A stretch of 64,000 bases of DNA from Siphlonurus alternatus (lineage: Eukaryota > Arthropoda > Insecta > Ephemeroptera > Siphlonuridae). The stretch is from positions 38,765,194 to 38,829,193 of the forward strand of contig OX463778.1 in assembly GCA_949825025.1 (NCBI GenBank), given 5' to 3'. Position numbers and translations under genes: made by a program. Positions 26,252 through 38,766 of this stretch are shown here, piece by piece. Below the pieces are notes generated by a model. The model did no database searches and had not been told where the DNA came from. It worked only from the letters and a program-made list of their open reading frames with translations. How positions within the stretch are numbered: position 1 is the stretch's first letter; each line of letters starts with the position of its first letter.

Positions 26252-28945
26252 CTGTAACAAAAAGAACATAAAATTATAACACACATCTTTAGCAACATTA
26301 TACTACATTAAAAATTATCCATGGAATAAAAACTAAAACATTCCGTTAGAAATGTAAAAATTTATTGGAAAACCGTCTTTTTTATTTAAGGTGGAACGAA
26401 TTAAAAATATTTTCTTAAAAATAGGAAGAATATTTTCCTGTTACTTGTTATATTTCCTCTCTTTTTTTTTAATATAAATTTTATTTTTAGCGTGACGTTG
26501 TGAATATATAAAAGATCTAAGAGCACAACTAGAGCGATGTGAGATGATTTATTCCCCACGATGTTATAGCATCATCTCTATAGCATCAGTCCATGCAGCA
26601 ATATTATAGCATCCCCTATATATGTAAGCACGCAACATCCCGGCGGGACCAAGGCTATTCATGTGACAATTTCAACAATACAGACCCAACTTTCATACCT
26701 AGCACTTTTTTTTTTGCTGCTATATGCACCCATATACCTACTACAGTATGTCCTTTATATAAGAAGAACTTTGACCTTCCCCCCTTATTCAATATTCTAT
26801 CTATTGAAAAAAAAAAAGAAGAACGAAAATTTTAGATTTTTCTAATAGAAAAAGGTAAAGAATTTTCATCAAAATGCTGTTACTGATCGGAAGAGGGGAT
26901 CGAAAATATATTATATAAAGAAGAAAAAAAAAAATGATTTCGTTTCCTTGTCGAATTTTTTTCCTTCCCTCTCTCTCTCTTGGACATCCACCGGTGTGTG
27001 GACTTCACAGATTTATGAAAGAGAACCGTAAGCCTTCTACAATAGAAAAACGGAACATACAGACCCTTTGCGATCCGCTATACTGGACACTATACTACTA
27101 TAAATCTATTGTATAATATAAATAAAATGTCCAAGCTGTATAATTTTGATTTCTACTGATATCTTTTTATAAAAATTCTAGTATAAGTTTACAATTGAAA
27201 TGTAAAACATTTTTTTTTTTAATTTTTACATTTATATAAAAATTGAATAGTACCAAAAATGCTGTAAAAAATATTATTATATATACCATGCTTTATTATT
27301 TTTTATATATATAATGTGGTCAAGTTATATGTTATTAAATATTTTCATATTTTAAATATTAAAAAGTTAATACAGTTGTAAGATAGATCGTTAAAATGAT
27401 CGTTAATGTTTAAATTTATATTATAATAACAATAATAACAGCTTATTTTTTTTTATTTAATTGTTTGTACTTCAGGGTTAGTGTCTAGTTAAGGGGGTTG
27501 TATATTTATGTGAGTATATTCAGGAATATAATAAAAAAAATACATATATAGAACGGGATAAGGAGTTCTTTTCTTTTACTTGAGACAGAATGCCATCACA
27601 AGCACACGACACAATAATAATACATCCCCGTCGTGACATAGCTAGACTTTCCTTTTGGTAAATTATGTTAATGTTAGAGGCTATAAGGTCTTACAGAAAA
27701 GAAGAACTTACCTACCCTCTTTTTTTGTGCTTAAATAAATTACTGGTTTCATCCCTTAACGTGTACATACATGTTAGGTAAAAGAAAGTTAACCCTCGTC
27801 TTATACTAAAAATGTGACTTGTATATGTGTATTTATACGTTTATATTGTATATATTATATACATATACTGTAATATGTACAGTACGTATATTTTAATTCA
27901 TACTATAGATTTTCTATGGTTATAATATTTCACATACATGTTACTATATAACATTAATAAATAAAAGAAACCAATTGTATAATATAATTTAGTATTAGAA
28001 AAATGTCACATTAATCAAATTAAAAAAACTTTCTTATTTCTATATACATATGTAAAGAATTGAATTTGTTGTATTTTTTTTTAATTTATATGTACACCTT
28101 TTTATAATATATTTTATGAAAAGATTTTTACCTAAAGAAAATGAACTGGACCGTAAAAGATTTATACACTTTTCACCGCGCGATTATCAACAATTACAAT
28201 TACACACAAATTTTCTTAAAATGCATATATTTTTTTTTTTTTGCGTATCAAAATGTGTGTTATTTTCGTACAAAGGTGTCATAAGGTAAAAATAAAATTT
28301 ATGTTTAGAAAAAAATTAGTTATGTACTATTTTTTTAAAAAAGGTATATTCATTTTTGTTCAAATGAAAATACTGTTCGATTCGTTCCCCTTATGTGGCT
28401 TTTTAGCCAAGCCCATGCATGATAACAATTTTCCTTTCATGAAACACCGCTTGCTTATTTGATAGACAATAATTTTATAGACTAAAAAAAAGTGTTGATA
28501 GTTACATAAATCTTTTTCGTCTTAATTGCTAATTCTATTTTCCTAAATTAATTCAAGTGTCTAGGATAATATATAAATCATAATAAATCTATGAGCTCCA
28601 TTGTGTTTGTGTCTTTAATTATGGCAAGGTATATGAAAAAATACAAGCAAAGAAAGACATTAGAGTTTTCAATGAATTAAGATATTTTAATATAACAAAA
28701 TTAAGAAATATTAATCTATATAATAAAAGTCAAAGATTTGAAACATGATTTTTTTTTCTAACATTGTTAATGTATTGCACAATTAAAATAATTTTAATAT
28801 ACAATTAAGTCCATCAATTAGTATATGGTTCAATTTATATCTTTCTTAATTATCTTACAGTGAAATTGTATGTGCCAACTAATTAATCAAATCGCTGCAG
28901 GCATTAAAGTCTCCATATATGTATAAGATACAGTATATTATCAAA

Positions 28946-29494
28946 GGGCATAATTCACGAAGTAAGATATTTCTAAACATAGAGGTTTCTCATTAAGGGT
29001 CAGGTAACGTGAATCAGCTGATTTTTTAGTCCCATTTGATTAACACGTAAATCTTAGCAAATTCACAAAAATTGTGAAAAAAAAATTTGAGAGACAGATT
29101 TTAGTACCTAAAAGCAATAGAAAAAATTTCCAGACAATTATTCAAGCCGATTTTTTTTAAATTAAGTTTTTAGTTTGGCTCTCAATGGGAAAGCCCTATG
29201 CTGAAAATTAAAAATAATAATAATTAAAAAAAAAATCGGATTGAATAATTGTCTTGAAATTTTTTCTATGTCTTTTAAGTACTAAAATCTGTCTCTCCAA
29301 TTTTTTTAGAATTATTGTGAGCATGCTAAGATTTACTTGTTAATCAAATGGGACAAAAAAAACACAGCTTATTGGTGTTACCTTACCCTCAACCGCCTTT
29401 ATATGCTGTCATTGAGTCAGGTTGGTGCTAACCGTGGTTATAATAGTGAGAAACCTGGGTATGCTTCTGTATAACTTTAACGTGAATCACACCT
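28946..29494. mobile_element. MITE of the GGGCGTGATTCACG family, split by another MITE
   Basis: The left part, beginning GGGCATAATTCACGAAG, ends at 28996. The right part resumes at about 29389 and runs to CGTGAATCACACCT. Both match the element at 18343-18476 (shared GGTTTCTCA block next to the interior). The 28997-29388 element sits inside, so this one is older. Confidence 0.6.
28997..29388. mobile_element. Nested MITE with GGGTAAGGTAAC-type ends
   Basis: The arms form a long hairpin: the left begins GGGTCAGGTAACG and the reversed right begins GGGTAAGGTAACACC. The arms match over about 170 bp each. The left flank is TTAA and the right flank TCAA, which may be a TTAA target with one mutation. 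It shares terminal sequence with 9321-9692. There is no open frame of interest. Confidence 0.65.
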
Positions 29495-31249
29495 AAGCTT
29501 TTTCTTCTTAAAAAAAAAATATATATTATTATATATAAATATTAAATAACTAGTATAATAATATTGCTTCAACCTCAATCCAAAATTCATGTTACACAGA
29601 TATTTTGATCAGTTGTGTACATTTATACAACCTGTACAGTTGGTAGCATATTGAAACATTTTTGTGAATAGAATTTTCGCCTATATGATCCCATCCTCCC
29701 TTTTAATAAAAATATATAATATAAAGCGTTAGACTGCGTTAGTCGGTCTGGAAATGTAAGAATAAGGAGGGTTACAGGGCACGCTTAAGACTCGCGCTTA
29801 GTTGCGTACTAGGCAAGCAAAACCTTGGGATTCTATTCAAGTATCAAGTCACCTGAGAGGACACAAGAAAATAGTTTCTTGTGCACTATGTCTCGTCAAC
29901 CTGCAGGGGACACCAACGTGATCCAAAACCACTATATACCTCAGGGAGGGATGAAACGCGACTTGACGTAATATAAAAAAAATAACACCCACCATCCACC
30001 CACCCTTATAATTCCCATATGGTCTTTTTTTTTTAAACGGCACATCAAGATTTTTTTTTCTATATCTCTCTTTCCATCATCTTATCCTCCCCTAAAAAGT
30101 CTCTCATATTCTATACATATATACCCCCCTAGTTCTCCTTTTTATATAACACATAAGAAAAACGTCTCAGAGAACCGTTCATTCGCAAAGGAGATTTTTC
30201 TTTTTTTTTTTTTTTTCGTCTTAGATTGAATAGGTAAGGTTGTTAGTTATGCTGGCGTATAGTGCGGAATCTTTTCTTATATACTGATGATTCGTTCGTC
30301 CTCATGGCTGGCTATATTATGATGATGATGATGGTGCTATTGGAGCCAACTCCCCTAACAGTCTCAAGGTCATATGGTAGCAACCAAGAGAGAAGAAAAG
30401 AAAAGCCGGTCTTTGCCTCCGGGAGTTCCTACACCATAAGGAGGGAGTACGTAACGTCTACTGGCACACAACGCTACTGCTGGTCTGAATTCACACGCAA
30501 CGACACAATCAGACCTAACGGGCCTCCTTCTTCTTTTCATATGTTAGCCGCCACCGTCGTGATCTCAAACACGCTTATACATATTTTTATATACCGTCCG
30601 CCCTCTTGATTAGAGCTATCAAGGACGTATATACCTTTACATATTACCTTGATGATTAAACTTATTATAATTGGATGTACTTATCTATATTATGTATGGT
30701 AAGAAATTATAATAGGTATAAATGTGATTATAGATTATTGTATGGATTTAAAAATTCAAATTAAAAAAAAAAAAAAAAAAAAATGCAAATTAAAATATAT
30801 TGAGAAAATAATAATGCATAAATGAGTAAATTTTGCAAATTGCGGATTTAACTTTAAATTTTACTGTGTAAAAAGAAATTGATTGCCTGCTTGATTATAT
30901 TTTTGCAATCGACACATTTTTTTTTCAGGCTACAAGCTGATTTTTTAAACTATATTAATTGTCACTTGCTGCAGGAATTTAAGTCTTTGGTTTGAAGAAT
31001 GATTAAAATATCAAGAAATCTAGTTTCTTTAACATTAACAAAAATCAATCTGCAATATACATTCCTAGATGTTTATCAGAATGACAACTCACTAATAGAT
31101 GCTGTCAACCTCCCTAATATGGTATTTTCTGTAAATGGTCAGCACAGACATTGACTATTAGAACTATATAATATATTAAAATATAAAAAATTTAAATATA
31201 TGCGGGGTTAAAACTTGTTTGTAACATATAAATTAGAATTTTCGTGGTA
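29495..31249. other. Intergenic between MITEs and the foldback element
   Basis: Islands at about 29740-30010 and 30300-30610. The 115-codon frame at 30262-30609 starts at GTG and has an unremarkable, shifting composition, so it is not called. The rest is AT-rich. Confidence 0.5.
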
Positions 31250-31263
31250 AATTTAAAGGTAAG

Positions 31264-31407
31264 CGGACCAAATACCCCCGGACGAAATACCCCCGGACCA
31301 AATATCCCCGCCCGGACCGGACGAAATACCCCCGGACGAAATACCCCCGGACGAAATATCCCCGGACGAAATACTCCCGGACGAAATACCCCCGGACGAA
31401 ATACCCC
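31264..31407. repeat. Left terminal array of 15-bp units
   Basis: Nine units with core GGACGAAATACCCCC. The outermost and third carry GGACCAAATA instead. A short GCCCGGACC insertion lies between units 3 and 4. Confidence 0.85.
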
Positions 31408-31982
31408 CTTGTAAGTGGAGAGGGGCGGGTGACCGACGTGGAAGGGGAAGTTGACTTTATTTATAAAGTCGGTTTTTCTGTCTTTTGTCTGACGTCACGC
31501 GCGTCGTATTAAAGAAGGAAGTTATATTAGTAACGTTAGGCCAATACGTTATGCATTAATTTATCATATCATTCATATCGAATTAAAATTAATGTGTAAT
31601 AAATTTTGATACGATACATTTTATGCATGTTAATTATTAGTGTTTATTGCATTTTTTTTTTAGATTTTTTTTTTAACTAAAAATTTTCAAAATCATCCCT
31701 ATAATATAATTTTTTAACTTAAAAAAAAAATAAGTAAATTTTTTTAGTGTAATTTTTTAATTCTGATTCGATCGGTATAGGTCTAAAAATGCAATATTTT
31801 TTATTGTTTTCATGGTTCCCCGGTGCTATAGGTGCCGTGAACACTTAACGTAGAGCATGTGTACCCTTCCTGAAGAAACTTAATTTTCTTGTTGTTCTAT
31901 TTATTTCCTTATTTATTCCTTCCTTTTCTATTTATATATATATATATATGTTGGCACCAAAGCCCGAATTCAATGCGTACAT

Positions 31983-32245
31983 CTGTAGGTGTGTGCCCCT
32001 AGCGATTTGAGCAAAGCCCGAAATTAACAAATATTTTGGGCTTTGCTCATATAAATTTGAACATTTCTAGAAGTGCTCAAATCGAAAAAAGGCAAACCCC
32101 GACGTAGAGTTTCATTTCGGGGTTTGCTCATTTAAATTTGATCATTTCTAGAAGTGCTCAACTCGAAAAATACAAACCCTGTCGAGAAGCTTTATTTTGG
32201 GCTTTCCTCACTGTTTTGATCATTCCTAGAAGTGCTCAAAGCAAA
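31983..32245. repeat. Left ~81-bp tandem repeats of the foldback element
   Basis: Roughly three units with a period of 80-81 bp, each with a GGGCTTTGCTCAT block and a TTTCTAGAAGTGCTCAA block. TGCTCA recurs at 32044 and 32125, with a diverged copy at 32205. Confidence 0.75.
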
Positions 32246-32610
32246 GTGAAAAAAAATAATTGGAAATTGTGCCGTATTATAGTAATAATTTGTAATAAAT
32301 AATTAAAACAATAAAATATTGTGAATTTAATAATATTTTAATTACATCACTTTTTTAATTGAGTAACAAAAATACAAATTTAGCATTATATATATAGCGT
32401 GTATATTATTTTTTTATTAAAATATTTATTTCTGTTTTATTCAAGTCATACTGAAAAATACGATTTTGTCACACTTTTTATATTATATAATTGTTAGTTA
32501 ATTTAAATAAATTTTTACAGCTGATATATTATAAATTCATTTTAACTTAATTTACAGAACTTGGTAAGAAGCAAAGAGCTCCTCAAGATAGTATCAAACC
32601 TACTAATTTA

Positions 32611-32620
32611 AAATAAATAA

Positions 32621-32655
<35 letters not shown>

Positions 32656-32676
32656 ATCAATAAATCAATAAATCAA

Positions 32677-32715
<39 letters not shown>

Positions 32716-32724
32716 ATAGATAGA

Positions 32725-32788
<64 letters not shown>

Positions 32789-32789
32789 A
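32611..32789. repeat. (AAAT)n microsatellite
   Basis: About 45 units with CAAT and GATA interruptions, in the loop of the foldback element. Confidence 0.95.
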
Positions 32790-33322
32790 AATATTATTAA
32801 ACTTGATTATTACCTGATCGTATTATTATCTGAACTTGACTTATTTTTGCAGGGATTACTATCATGGCATTTTAAATTTCATCTAAATTTTTTCTTAATT
32901 TGCACAACATATTTTAAATTGAATACTTGTATTTTTAATTTGGATAATAATATTTAGTCTCATAAAAAGTAATAATATAATTTAATTGGAACATTTTGTT
33001 TGTGTTATATAAATTTTAAAGCGACAATTTTAATAATAATGTGAAATTAAATTAAAACTTTTGTTTGCAAAAAAAGTAATTCTTGCCATAGAATCTTGCC
33101 ATTTTTGTTAAATTCTTTAATTAAATTATTTTGTTATTGCCTTTTTTTTTTCCTTAATATTAATTGATTAAATATGCTTGAATAAATTGTTTTAGCTTGA
33201 AATTTAATTACTATGTATTTTATGAACCGGCCGCTAAGATTATGTTAATAATTTTGGCTGGACATTAATGTATAAACTATTTATGAAGTAAAAAAAACAA
33301 AAATTGACAACCTTTCTTGCAG

Positions 33323-33399
33323 TTGCAAAACACAAAACCTGGCTTTGAATTTGCTAATGCTGCTGCTGATCTGAGACACTCTTTTCTTTGTCATGTGTG
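33323..33399 (+). other. Possible captured exon in the foldback loop
   Basis: Preceded by the acceptor CAACCTTTCTTGCAG and followed by GTG|GTACGT. The 77 bases are open in the first frame, encoding LQNTKPGFEFANAAADLRHS and a few more residues, with composition unlike the rest of the loop. I do not recognise the protein. It could be an exon fragment carried by the element, a remnant of its own gene, or chance. Confidence 0.25.
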
Positions 33400-33747
33400 G
33401 TACGTCGTCTGAACTTAGAAATTGTTCATCTGCAACCTGAAATTCATTGCTAGAGTATAATTGTAATCATACCCTTTAATTATAAAAAAATGATAATAAT
33501 AAAAAAATTAAAAGTGTCTCTCATTGTCAGTGTGAAAAAATTGTATTTTTTCAATATGACTTGAATAATACAGAAAGAAATATTTTAATAAAACAAATAC
33601 TATACACGCTATAACTAATGTTAAATTTGTATTTTTATCAATAAATTAAAAAAGTGATATAATTAAAATTTTATTAAATTTACATTATTTTATTATTTAT
33701 TGCTATAATACGGCACAATTTCCAATTATTATTTTTATTTTGCTCTG

Positions 33748-34062
33748 AGCACTTCTAGCAATGATCAAAACTGTGAGCAAAGCCCAAAATAAAAATTATT
33801 GTCGGGGTTGCTTTTTTCGAGTTGGGCACTTTTAGAACGAGCAAATTTAAATGAGCAAACCCCGAAATAAAACTTCTCGTCGGGGTTCGCTTTTACCGAT
33901 TTGAGCACTTCTAGAAATGATCAAATTTAAATGAGCAAAGCCCGATATAAAACTCCTCGTCGGGGATTGCTTTTTTCGATTTGAGCACTTCTAGAAATGT
34001 TCAAATTTAAATAAGCAAAGCCCGAAGTATTTGTTAATTTCGGGCTTTGCTCAAATCGCTAG
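33748..34062. repeat. Right ~81-bp tandem repeats of the foldback element
   Basis: Inverted counterparts of the left repeats, about three to four units, with TTGAGCACTTCTAGAAATG and GAGCAAAGCCCGA blocks. Confidence 0.75.
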
Positions 34063-34431
34063 TGGCACATCTAGGTTTAAAAACCTAAAATCGTTTAATC
34101 AACTTCAAAATCTTGCTGCAAAACGCTGTGACAATTGCCGCACAATCAAAGTAAGCATAGCATATACAAAAATCGTTTGTTTGCGGCACAATTTTGAGTA
34201 TGTTTTGGTATAATTAAATTAAAGACGCAATTTGAGATCTTGATACGGTACTAACTATAAATATACTTTGAATTTTATATGTGATATATATTTGTTGTGA
34301 AAAATGGCATTACTATAACTTCCTTCTTTAATACGACGCGCGTGACGTCAGACAAACGACATAAAAACAGACTTTATAAATAAAGTCGACTTCCCCTCCC
34401 GTGTTGGTCGCCCGCCCCTCTCCACTTACAA

Positions 34432-34578
34432 GGGGGTATTTCGTCCGGGGGTATTTCGTCCGGGAGTATTTCGTCCGGGGGTATTTTGTCCGGGAGTATT
34501 TCGTCCGGGGGTATTTCGTCCGGTCCGGGCGGGGATATTTGGTCCGGGGGTATTTCGTCCGGGGGTATTTGGTCCGGG
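34432..34578. repeat. Right terminal array of 15-bp units
   Basis: The inverted copy of the left array: again nine units, with the same variant units and the same insertion in the same order. The 60-codon frame made of repeated RGYFV here is a translation of the array, not a protein. Confidence 0.85.
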
Positions 34579-34689
34579 ATTCAATTTAAACGCACGTTAA
34601 TAAAAATTTGAGCCCATATCATGTGTTCGTGTGTGTATAGTCTGTCTAGACTGGTCAGTTTGGCCCCCGAGGTCAATTTGGTCACCCGC

Positions 34690-34815
34690 ATCAGCTAGCC
34701 ACTACTGTATGGTCCAGCAGTAAGCATGCACACCTAGGTGTCACAATTCGAGGTCATTTGGGTGATAGACTGAGATCAGGGCTCCCGCAGCCTCCATCAT
34801 CATATACCTGCTCTC
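34690..34815 (+). repeat. Possible tRNA-derived SINE fragment
   Basis: TGGTCCAGCAG (34710-34720) fits the tRNA box A consensus. AATTCGAGGTC (34745-34755) is a weaker box B. The spacing is somewhat short for a tRNA, and no cloverleaf can be drawn. It lies just outside the foldback element. A second copy was not found in the window. Confidence 0.2.
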
Positions 34816-36981
<2,166 letters not shown>

Positions 36982-36997
36982 CCTTACCTGGACACAA
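36982..36997 (-). other. Start of ASH 3' UTR with splice donor
   Basis: Ten nucleotides after the ASH stop codon the minus strand reads CAG|GTAAGG. The exon would end at 36988 and the intron would start at 36987. This is an almost ideal donor, so the ASH transcript probably carries an intron in its 3' UTR. A junction this close to the stop would not normally trigger nonsense-mediated decay. Vertebrate ASCL1 has a comparable arrangement. The acceptor is not determined; one candidate is at 26252. Confidence 0.55.
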
Positions 36998-38191
36998 TCA
37001 AGATGACGCTTGCTGCTGCTGCTGCTGCTGGATTCTGCGCGCTTGGTCCAACTCCCACCACGATAGCGCCTCCATCACCTCGCTCGTGTTAGCACTCTCC
37101 ATGTCCAGCATCCTGCTGCATCTCTCATCATCCTCTTCATCTCGTCTCTCCTTCTTGAATATCAAAGCTTGTTGTAACGAACTACCAGACCGAGTTAAAT
37201 CCATCATTAATCCAGCAGTAGCATTTTTATCTAATCCTGCAGCAGCTGCAGCAAATACACCCATAAATCCAGTAGTTGTCACTTCTGTAGCTGGAGAATT
37301 ATTGACAGAAGAACGATCACTATAACCAGGTGATAAAGATGATCCATGACGTATAAGAGAATTAGGATGAGCTGGTAAAGGAGAATCATCAAATACTACA
37401 TTGTTATCTGTAGTATTATTATATTGAAGTCTTGAGTTTGTTGTGATTCCTGAAGATTGTAAAATTACTCCAGCTCGAAGTTGAGAGGCATATTCTGAAG
37501 TGGCATAATCGTCGACCAGAAGCGTGCTACTTGATGGAACCGTGTCTGTTTGTGTCTCATACATCACATCTGAAGTGCCCATACTCATGAGACTGTGGTC
37601 TTCTTCTCCGCTCTCGAGGGTTGATACTGGAGATGATGATGATACGTTGTGGGATAGGTCAAGATTCATGTCTCCCTCAAGTCTACCGCCATCATAACCA
37701 CCGTTCTCATCCAGCATTCGTTGTAAACTTCTAATATATTCAACAGCACAACGTAATGTTTCAACTTTACTCATTTTTTTATTACGAGCAGAAAATGGAA
37801 TATGTTGTCTTAATGTTGAAAATCCATTATTTACTTGTTTCACACGATTACGTTCACGTGCGTTACGTCTTGCTACAGCTACAGGTTGTCCAGGTATAAC
37901 TTGGACGTAAGAAGGTGTGGTTTTACGTCCACGTCCTCGAGGTACTGTTGCTGCATGTTGGACGGTCGTAAATGTAGTAGGAGTCGTAATCATTGTAGAT
38001 ACTTGAGGAATATTATTATTATTGTTATTAATATTATTATTGTTGTTTGTTGAATCTGGTGATGCTTGTTGTTGATGTAATAACATTTTCAAAGGTGTTG
38101 GTGATAACTTTTTCTTTATATCAATATTTGCACTCATTTTATCACTAGTAGATAATTGATGCACATTAGAATAAGACACAATTGAAGCCAT
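36998..38191 (-). CDS. ASH: Achaete-scute homolog, proneural bHLH transcription factor
   Basis: Seen: one uninterrupted 397-residue frame. Residues 108-121 are the basic region ([14 protein letters not shown]), 122-133 helix 1 ([12 protein letters not shown]), 134-142 the loop and 143-162 helix 2 ([20 protein letters not shown]). The basic region and helix 1 are the achaete-scute signature. Other regions: an Asn run (49-60), an acidic/Ser-rich middle, an Ala run (314-318), an acidic stretch (347-357), a tryptophan motif [13 protein letters not shown] (371-383) at the place of the conserved C-terminal motif of fly Achaete/Scute, and a C-terminal Gln run. I chose the ATG at 38191 because it has A at -3 and G at +4 and begins [12 protein letters not shown]; the 38 codons upstream are AT-rich and not protein-like. 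Family knowledge: nuclear, heterodimerises with Daughterless/E proteins, binds E-boxes and commits ectodermal cells to neural fate. It is longer than most paralogs because of low-complexity runs. No second family member lies in the window. Confidence 0.95.
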   Translation of the reverse strand: MASIVSYSNVHQLSTSDKMSANIDIKKKLSPTPLKMLLHQQQASPDSTNNNNNINNNNNNIPQVSTMITTPTTFTTVQHAATVPRGRGRKTTPSYVQVIPGQPVAVARRNARERNRVKQVNNGFSTLRQHIPFSARNKKMSKVETLRCAVEYIRSLQRMLDENGGYDGGRLEGDMNLDLSHNVSSSSPVSTLESGEEDHSLMSMGTSDVMYETQTDTVPSSSTLLVDDYATSEYASQLRAGVILQSSGITTNSRLQYNNTTDNNVVFDDSPLPAHPNSLIRHGSSLSPGYSDRSSVNNSPATEVTTTGFMGVFAAAAAGLDKNATAGLMMDLTRSGSSLQQALIFKKERRDEEDDERCSRMLDMESANTSEVMEALSWWELDQARRIQQQQQQQASS

Positions 38192-38766
38192 AATAATTGT
38201 TTTATATAAAATTAATATTATATCATTATAATTAAAATTAATACAACATATAAAACAAACGTTTGTAGTAAAAAAAATATTGAGGTAGTCCCGTATATAG
38301 TACAATTTTTAGAGAGTTCACACACACACAAACACAAGCACAGTGGAGAGAAGTAAACTCGACGGTACGGGGTCGCCAGGCAGACTGGCCTGAAAATGTT
38401 TTTAGAAGTATAAGGGCTGCTAGCGTTGTATTGTGAGCCTGTCACTCATAGGCCCCCTGAGCGGGGAGGGAGGAGAGGGGAAGGTAGGGGAAGAATAGCG
38501 CGTGCATGAAGCGTGGCTACGAGCTGACTGCTGCTGCTGCTGCTGCTGCTGTTTCCTCCACCCGCTCCGCCGCTCGCTGCTTGCCTGCTTGTGAGTGCAG
38601 TACAGCCAGCCAGCCAGGGAGGGAGAGCAGGAGGGTGAGGCGGCATCTGGCGACCCGGCACCAGCCAGCCCAGGGCACAGACAGAAACCTCCCCACCAGA
38701 CCCAATTTCAGAACAGCAACCCTGATACAGATACAGAGAAACCAATCAAATTTTAGGGTGGTTTAA
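38192..38766 (-). promoter_or_regulatory. ASH 5' UTR and probable promoter region
   Basis: The first ~250 bases upstream of the ATG are AT-rich and contain a (GT)-rich run, consistent with a 5' UTR. From about 38440 to 38720 the sequence becomes strongly GC-rich, with a CAG run near 38527-38552, in contrast to its surroundings. On the minus strand this block contains CACGCG (38499-38504), the core of Hairy/E(spl) sites that repress achaete in flies, and CACAAG (38588-38593), an N-box type site. No convincing TATA box or single start site was found. The promoter role is inferred from position and composition. Confidence 0.45.

Larger units (their letters stand above)
18477..28945. other. Intergenic, AT-rich with islands
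   Basis: Besides the items listed separately, there are islands at about 22100-22270, 22920-23110 and 26160-26250. TATAGCATC occurs three times within 26565-26613. The 24850-26150 segment has few TA microsatellites and could hold untranslated transcript. No coding gene is visible. Confidence 0.5.
31258..34582. mobile_element. Large foldback element with compound inverted arms
   Basis: The left arm (to about 32475) and right arm (from about 33525) are inverted copies with small differences. From outside in, each arm contains nine ~15-bp tandem units (core GGACGAAATACCCCC), a GC-rich block with a GACTTTATTTATAAAGTC palindrome and TGACGTCACGCGCG, an AT-rich spacer, an ~81-bp tandem repeat, and a further ~200 bp of AT-rich inverted repeat. 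The loop (about 32480-33520) is unique apart from an AAAT microsatellite. AATTTAAA flanks both sides (31250-31257, 34583-34590), a likely 8-bp target duplication. No transposase gene is present. The architecture resembles Drosophila Foldback elements; I cannot place the family. Confidence 0.85.

Noticed and set aside
30262..30609. 115-codon frame
   Set aside because: Starts at GTG, contains a GATGAT-derived Met run and no recognisable domain.
34401..34589. 62-codon frame with repeated RGYFV
   Set aside because: It is a translation of the 15-bp terminal array of the foldback element.
38446..38766. Several frames with Ser, Ala or Pro runs upstream of ASH
   Set aside because: They come from the CAG run and GC-rich block on both strands and have no family features.
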